Below are positions 17,159 through 26,559 of a stretch of 64,000 bases of DNA, in pieces. The DNA is taken from NCBI RefSeq assembly GCF_000185905.1, contig NC_014918.1, positions 62,001-126,000 on the forward strand, in the 5' to 3' direction. Origin of the DNA: Mesorhizobium ciceri biovar biserrulae WSM1271 (GTDB taxonomy: Bacteria > Pseudomonadota > Alphaproteobacteria > Rhizobiales > Rhizobiaceae). Numbering within the stretch: position 1 is the stretch's first letter; every line of letters begins with the position of its first letter. Both the position numbers and the translations under genes were made by a program. The notes under the pieces are model-generated. The model ran no database searches. It was not told the origin of the DNA and saw nothing but the letters and a program-made list of their open reading frames with translations.

Positions 17159-18210
17159 GCGACGTCGAGCGAAACGGGCTGGGAACACTGGATTGGGTGC
17201 TCATTTTGGCGCCTTACCGCAAGGATGCTGGTTACACCGCCTCCCTGCTTCAGGAACGTGGTTTACGGGCTCGAGCGGCGAGCCCCGAGGACTTAGAGGG
17301 ATTGCTTGCACTGTCCCCTGGAGTGCTGGTTGTCACCCACGAAGCCTTGAATCCTCAGGCGATCGCAACAGTTGAAGGTTTCCTTCAGGCGCAGCCCAAT
17401 TGGTCGGAAATTCCAATCGTTGTTTTGTTGGACCGTGGGGCACAGCAGTCACGCATCCAAGCGGCGCTGAGTGCTGCCTGGCCACGTTCGCGCCAGATAT
17501 ACTATCAGCGTCCAGTGGCTGCGCTCGAACTGATAAGCGGAATCCAGTCGGCACTCCTCACCAGAATTCGCCAGCGCGACGTGCGTGACTATCTTGAGCG
17601 GGAGACGGAACTCCGCCTTGAGCTAAATCATCGAGTGAAAAACATCCTGGCGACCGTCATATCCATCTTCGATATGACCAGGCGCGGTGCGATCTCGGCA
17701 GAAGGGCTTGCAGAAGACTTCAAAGGGCGATTGAGAGCCTTGTCGGATGTTCATTCTGCAGTTTTTGCTGCCGGTGGCGAGACCGTGGCCTTAACGGATG
17801 TCGCAAAATCGGTCCTCGCGCCATACCTTTCCAAGCAACAAACTGCCATCACGATCGACGGACCCGAGGTGCTGCTTTCGCGCGATGCCGGTACAACTCT
17901 CGCCCTCTCGCTTCATGAACTAGCAACAAACGCCATTAAATATGGCGGCTTGTCCCGCCCCGAAGGCAGGATACGATTGGAATGGAATATAACGGCGAGT
18001 TCGGAACCAGTGCTGACGCTGAGATGGATCGAATCAGGAGGACCGTCGGTAGTTCAACCCTCGCGAGTAGGGTATGGAACACGCTATATGCGCGCCGCAT
18101 TGACCAGCCTATTTGGAGAGGCTCCAGATCTTGTTTTCGCGTCGGATGGCCTGCGTTTCTCTATTCGCGGCCTACTGTCCCGCCTTGCACCCGATGAACG
18201 GCTAGGCTGA
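17155..18210 (+). CDS. HWE/HisKA_2-type sensor kinase coupled to KaiC
   Basis: A 351-residue protein: N-terminal pseudo-receiver-like domain (about 10-130; LDWVLILAPYRKDA and VVLLDRG) without a clear phospho-Asp, then an HWE-type kinase with ELNHRVKNILATV (His near 163) and LHELATNAIKYGGLS. The HATPase end is short. GTG start overlaps the KaiC TGA (GTGA), so both proteins should be made in fixed ratio. HWE kinases act upstream of PhyR in the general stress response of many alphaproteobacteria, which fits the stress promoters in this window, but that link is inference. Confidence 0.88.
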   Translation: MSDVERNGLGTLDWVLILAPYRKDAGYTASLLQERGLRARAASPEDLEGLLALSPGVLVVTHEALNPQAIATVEGFLQAQPNWSEIPIVVLLDRGAQQSRIQAALSAAWPRSRQIYYQRPVAALELISGIQSALLTRIRQRDVRDYLERETELRLELNHRVKNILATVISIFDMTRRGAISAEGLAEDFKGRLRALSDVHSAVFAAGGETVALTDVAKSVLAPYLSKQQTAITIDGPEVLLSRDAGTTLALSLHELATNAIKYGGLSRPEGRIRLEWNITASSEPVLTLRWIESGGPSVVQPSRVGYGTRYMRAALTSLFGEAPDLVFASDGLRFSIRGLLSRLAPDERLG

Positions 18211-18244
18211 TCGCGGCAGCGCTACAATTTGGGCAGCGGAAATT

Positions 18245-18994
18245 CTAAGGTCGGTTGAGACCGGTGACCACTCCCTTGGCATTCAACGACCGCGCAATCT
18301 GAAGCTCGGTCCGACCAGCCTTCGCGTATTCATGGTAGATCCAGCGCACCGTCGCAATTTCATCAGGTGGTCCAGGCACGAGGATGCCCCGATCCGTCTG
18401 GAGGCCCTTGTACTCTTTGAGAGCGAGCATGGTCTTTGTGCGCCCAAGCTGGTCGATGAACCGGCGCCTCAGGCCCAGGCCGGCCGACCCTCCCTGCCGG
18501 TGTCACCATTCGAACGAGCCTGCACTGGCCGGCAAACACCTTGACCGACAACACCCGGCTGTGCTCGGCACGCTATCGTGCGCTTTATCGCCTTGAGCAG
18601 GTCTGATCCGATGCTGCCATCGTTTGCGAACTGTTCGCCAAAATATTCAATTCAACGCCGGCAACACGACACCGATACTCGTACGACGCACTCTCATCGG
18701 GGTTCGGGAATCGCCCCCAGCGGCTCACATCGTAGACGATGACGATTCGAAATCCGCGTTCTTCGTTTCGACATCCGCCAACAGCCTTTGCTTCGAGGTT
18801 CAAGCGCTGCGACCGGCGTCCTCGTATGTGGCCACGGTGTCGTAGTTCATCGCATCCGCGAATTCACGGATTGCATCCTTCTGATTGTCGGCCGAATAGC
18901 TCTGGTGGTCGGTGGACATTCGCAGGTATTGAGCTGCGCGCACGCGCTGTGCGTTCTCAGCAGGTCGACGGACCGTGTGCGCCTGTTCCATCAT
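18245..18994 (-). pseudogene. Serine recombinase (resolvase-type), multiply frameshifted
   Basis: Fragments in order: RVRAAQYLRMSTDHQSYS with catalytic-type Ser (about 18900), then VIVYDVSRWGRFPNPDESAS in another frame, then a zinc/recombinase segment ending LQTDRGILVPGPPDE and ARSLNAKGVVTGLNRP with stop at 18245. At least three frameshifts are needed. It resembles the large serine recombinases found in rhizobial mobile regions, and marks old mobile DNA. The C-terminal part beyond the recombinase domain is missing. Confidence 0.85.
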
Positions 18995-19260
18995 TTAGCG
19001 CCTGGAAGGCAGATTGAACGTCCGCTTGAACCGGACGATCCTAGCGGTATGAGGCTTCAATCTCGTTACACAATGATCGACACTTTGTACCGAATGGGAC
19101 TTGTCGCCATAAAACGAGAAGCGACGAAAATAGCAGGCAGGCTTCTATCAACACCCGAGAAACCATGTCTTTTATCGTGACGGCTCGTGCCCCCGTTCCG
19201 CCGCATTGCAGCCGCAGGTGGCAAGCCATAGGGATATCAGGCCTTCAAGGGAGACCTTAC

Positions 19261-19575
19261 ATGAACGTTCACAAAGTCATAGCCGCCGTGCTGATGACCG
19301 CGGCACTGGCCGGGTGCGCGCAGACCGAAGGCCAGCAGCGGGCCGGAACTGGCGCTCTGATCGGCGGCGCTGGCGGCGCCCTCGTCGGTCAGGCCATCGG
19401 CGGCAACACCGAAAGCACGCTCATCGGCGCTGCCGGCGGCGCCCTGCTCGGCGCCGTCGTCGGCTCGGCCACTACGCCGCAGCGTCGCGGCGAACAGATG
19501 TGCCGCTACCAGGACCGCCGCGGCCGCATCTACACGGCGCCGTGCGACGACAGGTACTACAACGGCGATTATTAA
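19261..19575 (+). CDS. Glycine-zipper outer-membrane lipoprotein
   Basis: A 104-residue protein with lipoprotein signal (lipobox LAGC, Cys near residue 19), then a glycine zipper of the 2TM type (GTGALIGGAGGALVGQAIGG and a second pass GAAGGALLGAVVGS), and a polar tail with two cysteines (MCRYQ...APCDD). AGGGAGACC-like ribosome site (AAGGGAG) precedes the ATG. Such proteins sit in the cell envelope and respond to envelope stress in many Gram-negative bacteria. Confidence 0.88.
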   Translation: MNVHKVIAAVLMTAALAGCAQTEGQQRAGTGALIGGAGGALVGQAIGGNTESTLIGAAGGALLGAVVGSATTPQRRGEQMCRYQDRRGRIYTAPCDDRYYNGDY

Positions 19576-19788
19576 GCAGGGTTAGTCTGCTCATCCGTTG
19601 TCTGAGTGGGAAATGGGAACGGAAGCTCCACTGTGGGGCGGTGGCCCTGCTGGTACATTGTTTCTGATCGCGCCGCCGGCGGCGGCGCTGCGTTGTCATC
19701 TTTTGCCCATAACATAGTGCTACCAGCAAGGACGGCGGGTCTCTGGAGGTCGTGATGACTGAGAGCCTTGCCGGCACCCTGAAGAGCC

Positions 19789-19908
19789 GTGGCAAACAGG
19801 CAGCCAAGCGGAATCGGTGGCCCTGTTCGCGCCTACGGCCTGTGGCGGGATCTCAGTAACGACGAGGAATACCCGCTGATGGTCTGGGCGTTCGCTAAGA
19901 AGGGATGA
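19789..19908 (+). CDS. Possible 39-residue protein or remnant
   Basis: GTG start with GAAGAG ahead; reads ...GGPVRAYGLWRDLSNDEEYP and ends VWAFAKKG. The composition looks coding but I recognise no family, and it may be a fragment of a longer gene. Confidence 0.3.
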   Translation: MANRQPSGIGGPVRAYGLWRDLSNDEEYPLMVWAFAKKG

Positions 19909-20015
19909 GTGGCGGAAGCCGCGCTCCATCCCGGTCATAGCCAGGGTGTCTGGCTGGACACTTGACCGGATCCGCCGCCAGTGACCTACTTCGAAATCCG
20001 AGGAGCCGTTCGCGA

Positions 20016-20387
20016 ATGGACATTCGAGCCACATTGACGGAGCTTTGCGAGGCCTTCAATGCGCACGATCTGGACCGCATCATGGCGTTCTTTGCCGACG
20101 ACTGCGTTTTGGAGATGCCAAGGGGGGCCGAGCCTTGGGGAACGCGCTGCGAGGGCAAGCGCAGCGTACGAGACGCGCTAGCGACACGCTTTGAGGGTTT
20201 GCCCGATGTGCATTACGGCAGTGGACAGCACTTTGCGGACGAGGCTGCCAACACCGGCATGTCGAAATGGACCCTCACCGGCACCACCCGCGAGGGCGTC
20301 AAAAAGGAAGTTCGAGGTTGCGATTTCTACACATTTCGTGACGGAAAGGTGATCCGCAAGGACTCATACTGGAAGATCGTGGAGTAG
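20016..20387 (+). CDS. SnoaL-like/NTF2-fold protein
   Basis: A 123-residue single-domain protein with the NTF2-like layout: helix CEAFNAHDLDRIMAFFADD, strands with CEGKRSVRDALATRF, and a final strand pair (DFYTFRDGKVIRKDSYWK). SnoaL-like proteins are often small isomerases, lyases or binding proteins; the substrate cannot be inferred. GAGGAG lies 11 bases before the ATG. It stands alone. Confidence 0.85.
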   Translation: MDIRATLTELCEAFNAHDLDRIMAFFADDCVLEMPRGAEPWGTRCEGKRSVRDALATRFEGLPDVHYGSGQHFADEAANTGMSKWTLTGTTREGVKKEVRGCDFYTFRDGKVIRKDSYWKIVE

Positions 20388-20416
20388 GGGGTTGGCATTC
20401 CTGTCGGATCTTTTCG

Positions 20417-20599
20417 TTGTCCCGCATTCCAAAACAGGTGGATTACGCGATGCGCGTTTGCATCGCTGCACTCGCCGACGAAATGCCAACCTCAGAATTC
20501 CGGAACGCATTCAAAGTAGCTGCCAAGGATGAAACCACGTCCAGCTATTCCATGTCCGGCACGTCGCCACCCGCAAACAGAGTCGTCGGCTCGCCATAA
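20417..20599 (+). pseudogene. DUF982 fragment
   Basis: The segment MRVCIAALADEMPTSEFRNA resembles the C-terminal half of the intact DUF982 protein at 8406 (ACLTAMDGKMPTNDFR). The first 40 residues are missing and the tail runs into the neighbouring gene on the other strand, so this is a remnant. Confidence 0.6.
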
Positions 20600-20697
20600 G
20601 CCACCGAAGGGTTACCCTCGCGCGACCACGCAATGAGGCCAGCATGCTTGCCGGTTTGCAGGTCGCCGGTCTCATGACGGTGGAAGGCCGTGACCAC
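20545..20697 (-). pseudogene. Remnant of a small conserved protein
   Basis: Minus-strand reading VVTAFHRHETGDLQTGKHAG, then LIAWSREGNPSVAYGEPTT, ending FAGGDVPDME. It strongly resembles a family of small rhizobial proteins with AGVIAWSRE..P and a D.PDME end, but about 25 residues between the two halves seem to be deleted and no ATG is present. A GTG at 20697 could start a 50-residue version. Confidence 0.45.
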
Positions 20698-20699
20698 GA

Positions 20700-21047
20700 T
20701 CAGCCTGGTGCTTTCTGTTGGGAGAGTAAACTATTCAACCTGGAGGGTGTTTTTCCGCTGACCAACAGCCGGTTGAAGTTGAACGGCGCAGGGGGAAGCA
20801 TCTCTGTCATCTCGAATAGAGGCACAGGGCCTTCCGGGTCCGGTGCTTTCTGCTTGGCCTTCAGGTCCGTGATCTCCTCGTCGCGCCGCGCAATCCGGCT
20901 TTCCAGATTGGCAATGCGCTCCGCAAGGAAATAGCGCCCCACGGCAAATCCACCGGCGCCGAACAATGCGGCAGACGTAGCAAAGGCCAACGGGTTAGCC
21001 GCCACCAGCGCAGAGTTGCTTTGTATGAAAGCGATAAGGTCATGCAT
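20700..21047 (-). CDS. Small membrane protein with coiled coil
   Basis: A 115-residue protein: one transmembrane segment (about 18-40, PLAFATSAALFGAGGFAVG), then a coiled coil (ERIANLESRIARRDEEITDL) and a polar tail. AGGAGAG lies 12 bases before the ATG. The layout, an anchor plus a cytoplasmic or periplasmic coil, is like many small phage- or envelope-associated proteins; role unknown. Confidence 0.6.
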   Translation of the reverse strand: MHDLIAFIQSNSALVAANPLAFATSAALFGAGGFAVGRYFLAERIANLESRIARRDEEITDLKAKQKAPDPEGPVPLFEMTEMLPPAPFNFNRLLVSGKTPSRLNSLLSQQKAPG

Positions 21048-21130
21048 GGCTAAAAAGCTCTCCTGTCACGCCGGGAACGATTCAACCTGCCGAGGTCGCG
21101 CGAGGGGTCGCAATACCAAGTCTCCTCCGA

Positions 21131-21481
21131 TCAGTTTATGGGCAACTTCGTTTCCCCGCCTCGCCCTGCCGTGCGGAGCGCCGCGAGTGCGTCAGCACAA
21201 GCTGCCTCAGAGGTCGTTCCGTTCATCCGCGCTATCCTAGCCGCAGGGCGGGACTTCGCAATGTCCACGCCGGTCATCCTACAACAGGGGGCGTATCGTC
21301 GTAGCCAATGGAACCTATCCCCGGATGCCTGGGCTATGGCGAGTATCTGAGTCTCTGGCTCGCGGTTGTAGGCCATCAGCGCCTTCACGGTCTCAAGCGG
21401 GCTTTCGTAGCGGGCGACAAGCTTCACGGCTTCAGAGTGCAACTCGGCTTTGACCTCGGCATCGAAGTACATCGTTCCCAT
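21131..21481 (-). CDS. Hypothetical protein
   Basis: A 116-residue protein with a strong ribosome site (TAGGAGGA, eight bases before ATG 21481). The first 70 residues (MYFDAEVKAELHSEAVKLVA, LMAYNREPETQILAIA) look coherent and helical; after FHWLRRYAPCC the composition changes, so the last part may be an altered frame. No family recognised. Confidence 0.55.
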   Translation of the reverse strand: MGTMYFDAEVKAELHSEAVKLVARYESPLETVKALMAYNREPETQILAIAQASGDRFHWLRRYAPCCRMTGVDIAKSRPAARIARMNGTTSEAACADALAALRTAGRGGETKLPIN

Positions 21482-21980
21482 CGCGGTTCCTCCTAGCGTG
21501 TCGCACGCGTGATGGAGGGAGCACATCAAGTCGCTCCTAAGTTGGCCGTTGAGCAGGTTCATCCCTTTGAGCGCCTTACGTGATGATCGGCATGAGCATG
21601 GCAGTTGGCCTTTCCGGCAGGCTCGGGAAGTGAACAGAACGGGAACATAAATGTCAAGCAAGAATTGACTCGGGCGAGGGGTTAATTCCTATTTTTGGCC
21701 ATGCCGGACGCGGCAGAACTCGGTCGGCTATGTCCTGGCATGCTGCAAGCCACCCTCAAGGCGCGGCTCCACTCGGTCCTTAACCCCTAGGCCGGTTGAG
21801 CATTGAAGCCAACGTGCCCGCGTTCGACGTCCCCGTGCCTTTTACCTCGGAGGCGGCCAGTGGATCGAGCCCAGCAGGGAGTCGTCGAGGATCAATAAAC
21901 CGAAAGCAGCATTCCGCCAATTTCCCAGCCGATGAATGCTCGCGGCGGGAAGCGGCCGGTCGCTGCAGCCCAGGCGCGCT
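21482..21980. other. No supportable gene
   Basis: Intergenic stretch between the 21131 gene and the secretion operon. I see no gene and no stress promoter. Confidence 0.5.
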
Positions 21981-23291
21981 TCACTCCTCCCGGAATGCTC
22001 GCTGGATCTGATCGGCCAGGGGCTTGACGAGATAGGACAGCATCGTGCGGCTGCTGGTCGTGAAGAACACCTCGACCGGCATGCCGGGCGCCAGGGTCAG
22101 TCTTTTGAGTCTGGCAAGTTCCGTGCGCGGCAAAACGATATGCACGGTGTAATAACCGGCGCCGGTGCGCTCGTCGGTGCTGAGATCGGCGGAGATCTTG
22201 CTGACGCTTCCGTTGAGTTCAGGCGTGGTCCGCTGATTGAAGGCCGAAAGCCGCAGCGTCGCCTCCTGCCCCTGTTTCAGCTGATCGATGTCCTGTGGAG
22301 CGACACGGGCTTCGACGGTCAGTCGGTCCGCGACCGGCACGATGAGCATGACCGGTTCGCCCGCAGTGATGACACCCCCAATCGTATGTACGGCAAGCTG
22401 AAGGACGACGCCGGCCTGCGGGCTTCGAATGTCGATGCGCTTGAGCTGGTCCTCGGCCGATACCTTGCGTTCGACTAGCTCCGAGAGTTTTGCCTGGACC
22501 TCACGCAGCTCCGTGGCGACTTCGCTGCGCAGATCCTGATCGATCTGGATGATCTGCAGGCGGATTTCCGACGTGTGACCTTTCGACTGCGCTATCGCCG
22601 CGATCAACTGCCCGTGTTCAGCCTCCAGCCGCACGGCCTCGCGCTCGAGCGCGGTGATGCGATCGATCGAGACCAGCTTGCGCTCCCATAATGTGCGCAT
22701 GCCCGCGAGCTCGGTTCCGATCAGCTTGATTTCCTGGCTCTTGGCGTCCTTTTGCTCGGTCAGGCCGGAGACTTCTTCGGCGAGCTGGGAGATACGTTCC
22801 GCCAACTGCGCCTTCTGGCCAGCGCGTGCCTGCCGGCGGAACTCGAAGAGCGACTGCTCTCCGGCCATTGTTCCGCTGACATCCGGATCGTCCCGCCGAG
22901 ACATCAGCGACGGCGGAAAACCGATGGCGTCCGCACCATCGCGCTCGGCCTTGAGACGTGCCAGGCGGGCATCGAGTTCATCCGCGCTCTTGGTGACAAT
23001 GGCCAGATTGGCGCGGGTGACGGTTTCATCCAGATGAATCAGAACCTGTCCCGCTTGCACGGCATCGCCTTCGCGCACGAAGATTTGGCCGACCACGCCG
23101 CCCGTCGGATGCTGCACCTTTTTGACACTGGAATCGACAACCAGCTTTCCCGATCCAATGACCGCGCCAGAGAGGTCGATCACGGCGGCAAGGCTGCCCG
23201 CTCCACCGACCAGTAGGATGGAGGTCGCAATGCCGCCAAGCAGATAACGTCGAATGGCCCGGTCGATCACCGATGTCGCCCTCTCCGGCAT
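21981..23291 (-). CDS. Type I secretion membrane-fusion protein (HlyD/PrsE-like)
   Basis: A 436-residue periplasmic adaptor with one N-terminal membrane segment (about 16-38), lipoyl half-motifs at both ends (VVGQIFVREGDAVQAGQVLI and the IRSPQAGVV region) around a long alpha-helical hairpin (LAERISQLAEEVSGLTEQKD), and a beta-barrel end. It links the inner-membrane ABC exporter to a TolC-type channel. It starts in the last base of the exporter gene, so the two are co-translated. The closest known counterpart in role is PrsE of Sinorhizobium. Confidence 0.92.
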   Translation of the reverse strand: MPERATSVIDRAIRRYLLGGIATSILLVGGAGSLAAVIDLSGAVIGSGKLVVDSSVKKVQHPTGGVVGQIFVREGDAVQAGQVLIHLDETVTRANLAIVTKSADELDARLARLKAERDGADAIGFPPSLMSRRDDPDVSGTMAGEQSLFEFRRQARAGQKAQLAERISQLAEEVSGLTEQKDAKSQEIKLIGTELAGMRTLWERKLVSIDRITALEREAVRLEAEHGQLIAAIAQSKGHTSEIRLQIIQIDQDLRSEVATELREVQAKLSELVERKVSAEDQLKRIDIRSPQAGVVLQLAVHTIGGVITAGEPVMLIVPVADRLTVEARVAPQDIDQLKQGQEATLRLSAFNQRTTPELNGSVSKISADLSTDERTGAGYYTVHIVLPRTELARLKRLTLAPGMPVEVFFTTSSRTMLSYLVKPLADQIQRAFREE

Positions 23292-25036
23292 CAGAGCGCC
23301 GCCTCTTCAGGACTTGGGACAACTTTCAACGGAACGCTGATGGGACGGGTCACCTTGGTCATGATCTCATTCTTCGGGCCAAAGGCCTGAATGCTGCCGT
23401 TCGTCATGACAAGGATCTGGTCAAGACTTTGCAATGCACTCGGGCGATGCGCCACCACGATGGCCATGCCGCCTCTGTCGCGCACGCCTTGGATCGCCAC
23501 CGTCAAGGCGGCTTCGCCATCGGCATCGAGATTGGAATTCGGCTCGTCGAGTATGACAAGAAACGGATCGCCATAGAGAGCACGCGCCAAAGCGACCCTC
23601 TGTCGCTGGCCCGCCGAAAGCGCCGACCCGGCCTCGCCAATGCGCGTTTCATAACCTTCAGGCAGGTGAACCACCAGATCATGAACACCGGCGGCGCGCG
23701 CAGCGGTCAGTATTTTGTCCGAGGGGGGCCGGGGTTCGAAGCGAGCTATGTTCTCGGCAATGGTGCCGTCGAACAGCTCGACATCCTGCGGCAGATAACC
23801 GACATGCTTGCCTAGGTCTTCCGACGACCACTGGTCGAGTGTCGCACCGTCGAGCCTGACGGTACCGCGCACTGGCAGCCAGACGCCGGCGATGGCTCTC
23901 ACGAGCGAGGATTTTCCCGAAGCGCTCGGACCGATGATGCCGAGGCCGGCGCCCTTCTCCAGCACGAAGCCCGCATCCTGGACGACAAGGCGGCGCTCGC
24001 CCGGCGGCGCCACACTGATGCGCTCTACCGAGAGGCGAAACGACGGCGGCGGCAGCGAGACAGTTGTTGCAGCCTCGGGCAGCAGCCCCAGAAGGTGGGT
24101 GAGGCGGGCCCAGGCCTGGCGGGCGCTGACGAAGCTCTTCCAATGCACGATCGCGAGTTCAATCGGTGCCAGCGCCCGGCTCATCATGATCGAGCTGGCA
24201 ATCATGATGCCTCCTGTTGCCTCCTGATGGATGACGAGCCAGGCGCCGATCGCCAGGATGCCGGATTGAAGCATCATGCGCACGACTTTCGAAATCGTTC
24301 CGAGCGTCCCCGCCAAATCGCTCGCCTTGGCATTCGTCTTGAGATAGTCGTCGTTGACGGCAGACCAGCGATCGGCAATGCGTGGGCCAAAACCCATTGC
24401 CTGAAGCACCTCGACGTTGCGGCGTGTCGCTTCCGCCAGCGTGTTGCGCGAAGCGGCCTGGCTGTTAGCACGTTTCGCCGTCTCCCTCGTGCGCAGTTCC
24501 GCCAGTAAGGTCAGGGCAAACAGAATGATGGCGCCCAAGAGCGCGGTCATGCCGATCCAGAAATGGAACAGGAAACAGATTGCGAGATAAAGCGGCATCC
24601 AGGGCAGGTCGAACAGCGCGGTCGGCCCAGCGCTCGACAGGAACGATCGGACCTGATCGAGGTCCCGCAATGACTGCAAGCCATCGCCGGGAAGCTTCGT
24701 GCGCAACGGCAGACGCATCAGTGCGGTGTAGACCTGCCCGCTGAGCCGCGCATCGAGCGCCATGCCGATACGCACCAGCAGCCGCGATCGGATCAGCTCA
24801 AGAACGCCCTGGAAGAGGAACAGCGTGCCCGCAAACAAGCAAAGGCCGACAAGCGTCGGCACGCTGCGGCCGGGGATGACGCGATCGTAGACCTGCAGCA
24901 TGAAGAACGAGCCGGTCAGCGCCAGGACATTGACGACCCCGCTCATCAAGGCGATGCCGGCGAATGCCCGCCGAAAGGAAGCCAATACGGCCGTGAGCGT
25001 TGTTCGCGGCGGCTCAGAAGGGTGGGAGTGAGACAT
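23291..25036 (-). CDS. Type I secretion ABC transporter (PrtD/PrsD-like)
   Basis: A 581-residue fused permease/ATPase: six membrane segments in the first 300 residues, then the ATPase with Walker A GPSASGKSSL, signature LSAGQRQRVALARAL and Walker B FLVILDEP followed by N-S-N-L-D. It exports RTX-type proteins with C-terminal signals directly out of the cell. It lies between its likely cargo (25138) and its adaptor (21981). In Sinorhizobium the homologous PrsD-PrsE pair exports the exopolysaccharide glycanases ExsH and PlyA. Confidence 0.93.
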   Translation of the reverse strand: MSHSHPSEPPRTTLTAVLASFRRAFAGIALMSGVVNVLALTGSFFMLQVYDRVIPGRSVPTLVGLCLFAGTLFLFQGVLELIRSRLLVRIGMALDARLSGQVYTALMRLPLRTKLPGDGLQSLRDLDQVRSFLSSAGPTALFDLPWMPLYLAICFLFHFWIGMTALLGAIILFALTLLAELRTRETAKRANSQAASRNTLAEATRRNVEVLQAMGFGPRIADRWSAVNDDYLKTNAKASDLAGTLGTISKVVRMMLQSGILAIGAWLVIHQEATGGIMIASSIMMSRALAPIELAIVHWKSFVSARQAWARLTHLLGLLPEAATTVSLPPPSFRLSVERISVAPPGERRLVVQDAGFVLEKGAGLGIIGPSASGKSSLVRAIAGVWLPVRGTVRLDGATLDQWSSEDLGKHVGYLPQDVELFDGTIAENIARFEPRPPSDKILTAARAAGVHDLVVHLPEGYETRIGEAGSALSAGQRQRVALARALYGDPFLVILDEPNSNLDADGEAALTVAIQGVRDRGGMAIVVAHRPSALQSLDQILVMTNGSIQAFGPKNEIMTKVTRPISVPLKVVPSPEEAAL

Positions 25037-25137
25037 CGTCCTTCACCTCGGGCCTAGTGCGGCGGCAAGCGGCAATGAACGCGTTCGAGACCAGTTGGTG
25101 AAGGATGTCGGTTTCACTCCATCTTCCAGCATGGCAC

Positions 25138-26529
25138 CTAGATGAACCAGTCATTCAGCGCGTAGGCATGAACATAGTCGACGTGCATTTCAGAAGGGGT
25201 GGCAAGCCCGTCGGCGGGCGCTCCCGCCATGCCGCCGACAGCCTGGTCGACCAGCATATACATTGGCTTGTGCATGTCGGCAGGCGTTGGTGCGCGGGCA
25301 ACTTCGACATCGTCGAAATACCAGACCAGTTCGCTTGGGGTCCAAAGCACCCCATATTTGTGGAACCCTGCGGTATCCGCTGCGTATACGGTCGAGGTCA
25401 CTTTTGTATGCGACCCCGTCGCGCTCGAGTGGCTGGTCAGGGTGAGCTTGTTGGGATCCTGGCCGATCATCTCCACTGCGTCCAGTTCCGGCGGCCAGGA
25501 GCCATCCGCCGGAAGAAGCCAGAAGGCCGGCCATGCACCCTGCTTTTCGGGCATGTCGGCTCGAGTTTCGAAATAGCCGTAGGTCTGTGCGAAGGAATGG
25601 TAGGTCGTCAGCAGACCTGACGTGTAATCATAGTTGTTTATGTAGGGCTTGATCGCATCGGGAGCCCGGGCGGCCGTAATGGTGAGAACACCGTCCTGTA
25701 CGCTGAACGGGTTGACCGAACTCGTGGGGGCGTAGCTGGTGTCGATATACCACTGAAGCTCGCTGTTGGTGGTGAGCGAGCTGCCGTTCGGAGCACCCCA
25801 CCAGAAGTTCGTATCCCAGGTCCCGCTAGAACCGCTGTGCAGGTTCAACGTATTGAACTCGTCCGAGAAGGTGAGCGTCAGATGCGACTTGTCCAGGGCG
25901 AGATCGAACTGGTTGGCGCTGAACTGGTCGATGGTCTTGTTGGCGAAGACGAGAAACTCGGTTGGCGACAGGGTAAATCGGACGTTGGCTCCCGACTGTA
26001 CCATGTTGGCGTGCACCTGGTCGAAGGAGGTGAAGCCGTAGCCTCCGACGCGCACGGTGTCGTCGGCGCCGAAGTCGAGAATGAGATCGCTGCCATTGCC
26101 TGGTTTGACGACAAAAATGTCAGCGCCGGAGCCACCCTTGAGAACATCGTCGCCCTTCAAGCCGTCGAGCGTCTGCTGGCCGGAACCGCCGATGACGATA
26201 TTGTTCAATGCGTTTCCGAAGGCATATTGTTTATCGCCGGTGACCGTCAGATTCTCAAAATTCGCCGGCAGCCTGTAGCTCATCCAGGTCGAGATCGTAT
26301 CGATTCCCTCGTTGGGCAGCTCCACCGCTTTGTTTTTCGCGGAGTACAGGTAGTAGATATCGTCGCCCTGGCCGCCATACATCGTGACGCTGACGCTGCC
26401 GTCGCCATATAGCGAATCGTTGTAGATGCTGCCGTAGAGGGCCGGGCCCGAATTCGTCGCCGAGTACCACCTTGCGGAAGACCCACTATAGGGGAGCGGA
26501 ACACCCTTGGCGTTGGTTACGGTGGCCAT
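25138..26529 (-). CDS. Secreted GH16 beta-glycanase with RTX domain (ExsH-like)
   Basis: A 463-residue protein. Residues about 25-150 hold calcium-binding RTX-like repeats (YGGQGDDIYYL, GGSGQQTLDGLKGDDVLKGG). The C-terminal 260 residues form a family 16 glycoside hydrolase with catalytic motif ELDAVEMIGQ (two Glu and the Asp in place). ExsH and PlyA of rhizobia cut succinoglycan or related exopolysaccharides and leave by the PrsDE route, encoded here just downstream. Compared with ExsH, which has RTX repeats at the start too, the layout agrees. ATG 26529 has GGAG ahead; 26559 is an alternative. Confidence 0.9.
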   Translation of the reverse strand: MATVTNAKGVPLPYSGSSARWYSATNSGPALYGSIYNDSLYGDGSVSVTMYGGQGDDIYYLYSAKNKAVELPNEGIDTISTWMSYRLPANFENLTVTGDKQYAFGNALNNIVIGGSGQQTLDGLKGDDVLKGGSGADIFVVKPGNGSDLILDFGADDTVRVGGYGFTSFDQVHANMVQSGANVRFTLSPTEFLVFANKTIDQFSANQFDLALDKSHLTLTFSDEFNTLNLHSGSSGTWDTNFWWGAPNGSSLTTNSELQWYIDTSYAPTSSVNPFSVQDGVLTITAARAPDAIKPYINNYDYTSGLLTTYHSFAQTYGYFETRADMPEKQGAWPAFWLLPADGSWPPELDAVEMIGQDPNKLTLTSHSSATGSHTKVTSTVYAADTAGFHKYGVLWTPSELVWYFDDVEVARAPTPADMHKPMYMLVDQAVGGMAGAPADGLATPSEMHVDYVHAYALNDWFI

Positions 26530-26559
26530 TTTACTCACAGCTCCGTTGGTTTGTTCCAA

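Noticed and set aside
21680..21800. Search for tRNA genes near the recombinase and secretion operon
   Set aside because: No cloverleaf arms with a CCA end or TTCGA loop were found here or elsewhere in the window.
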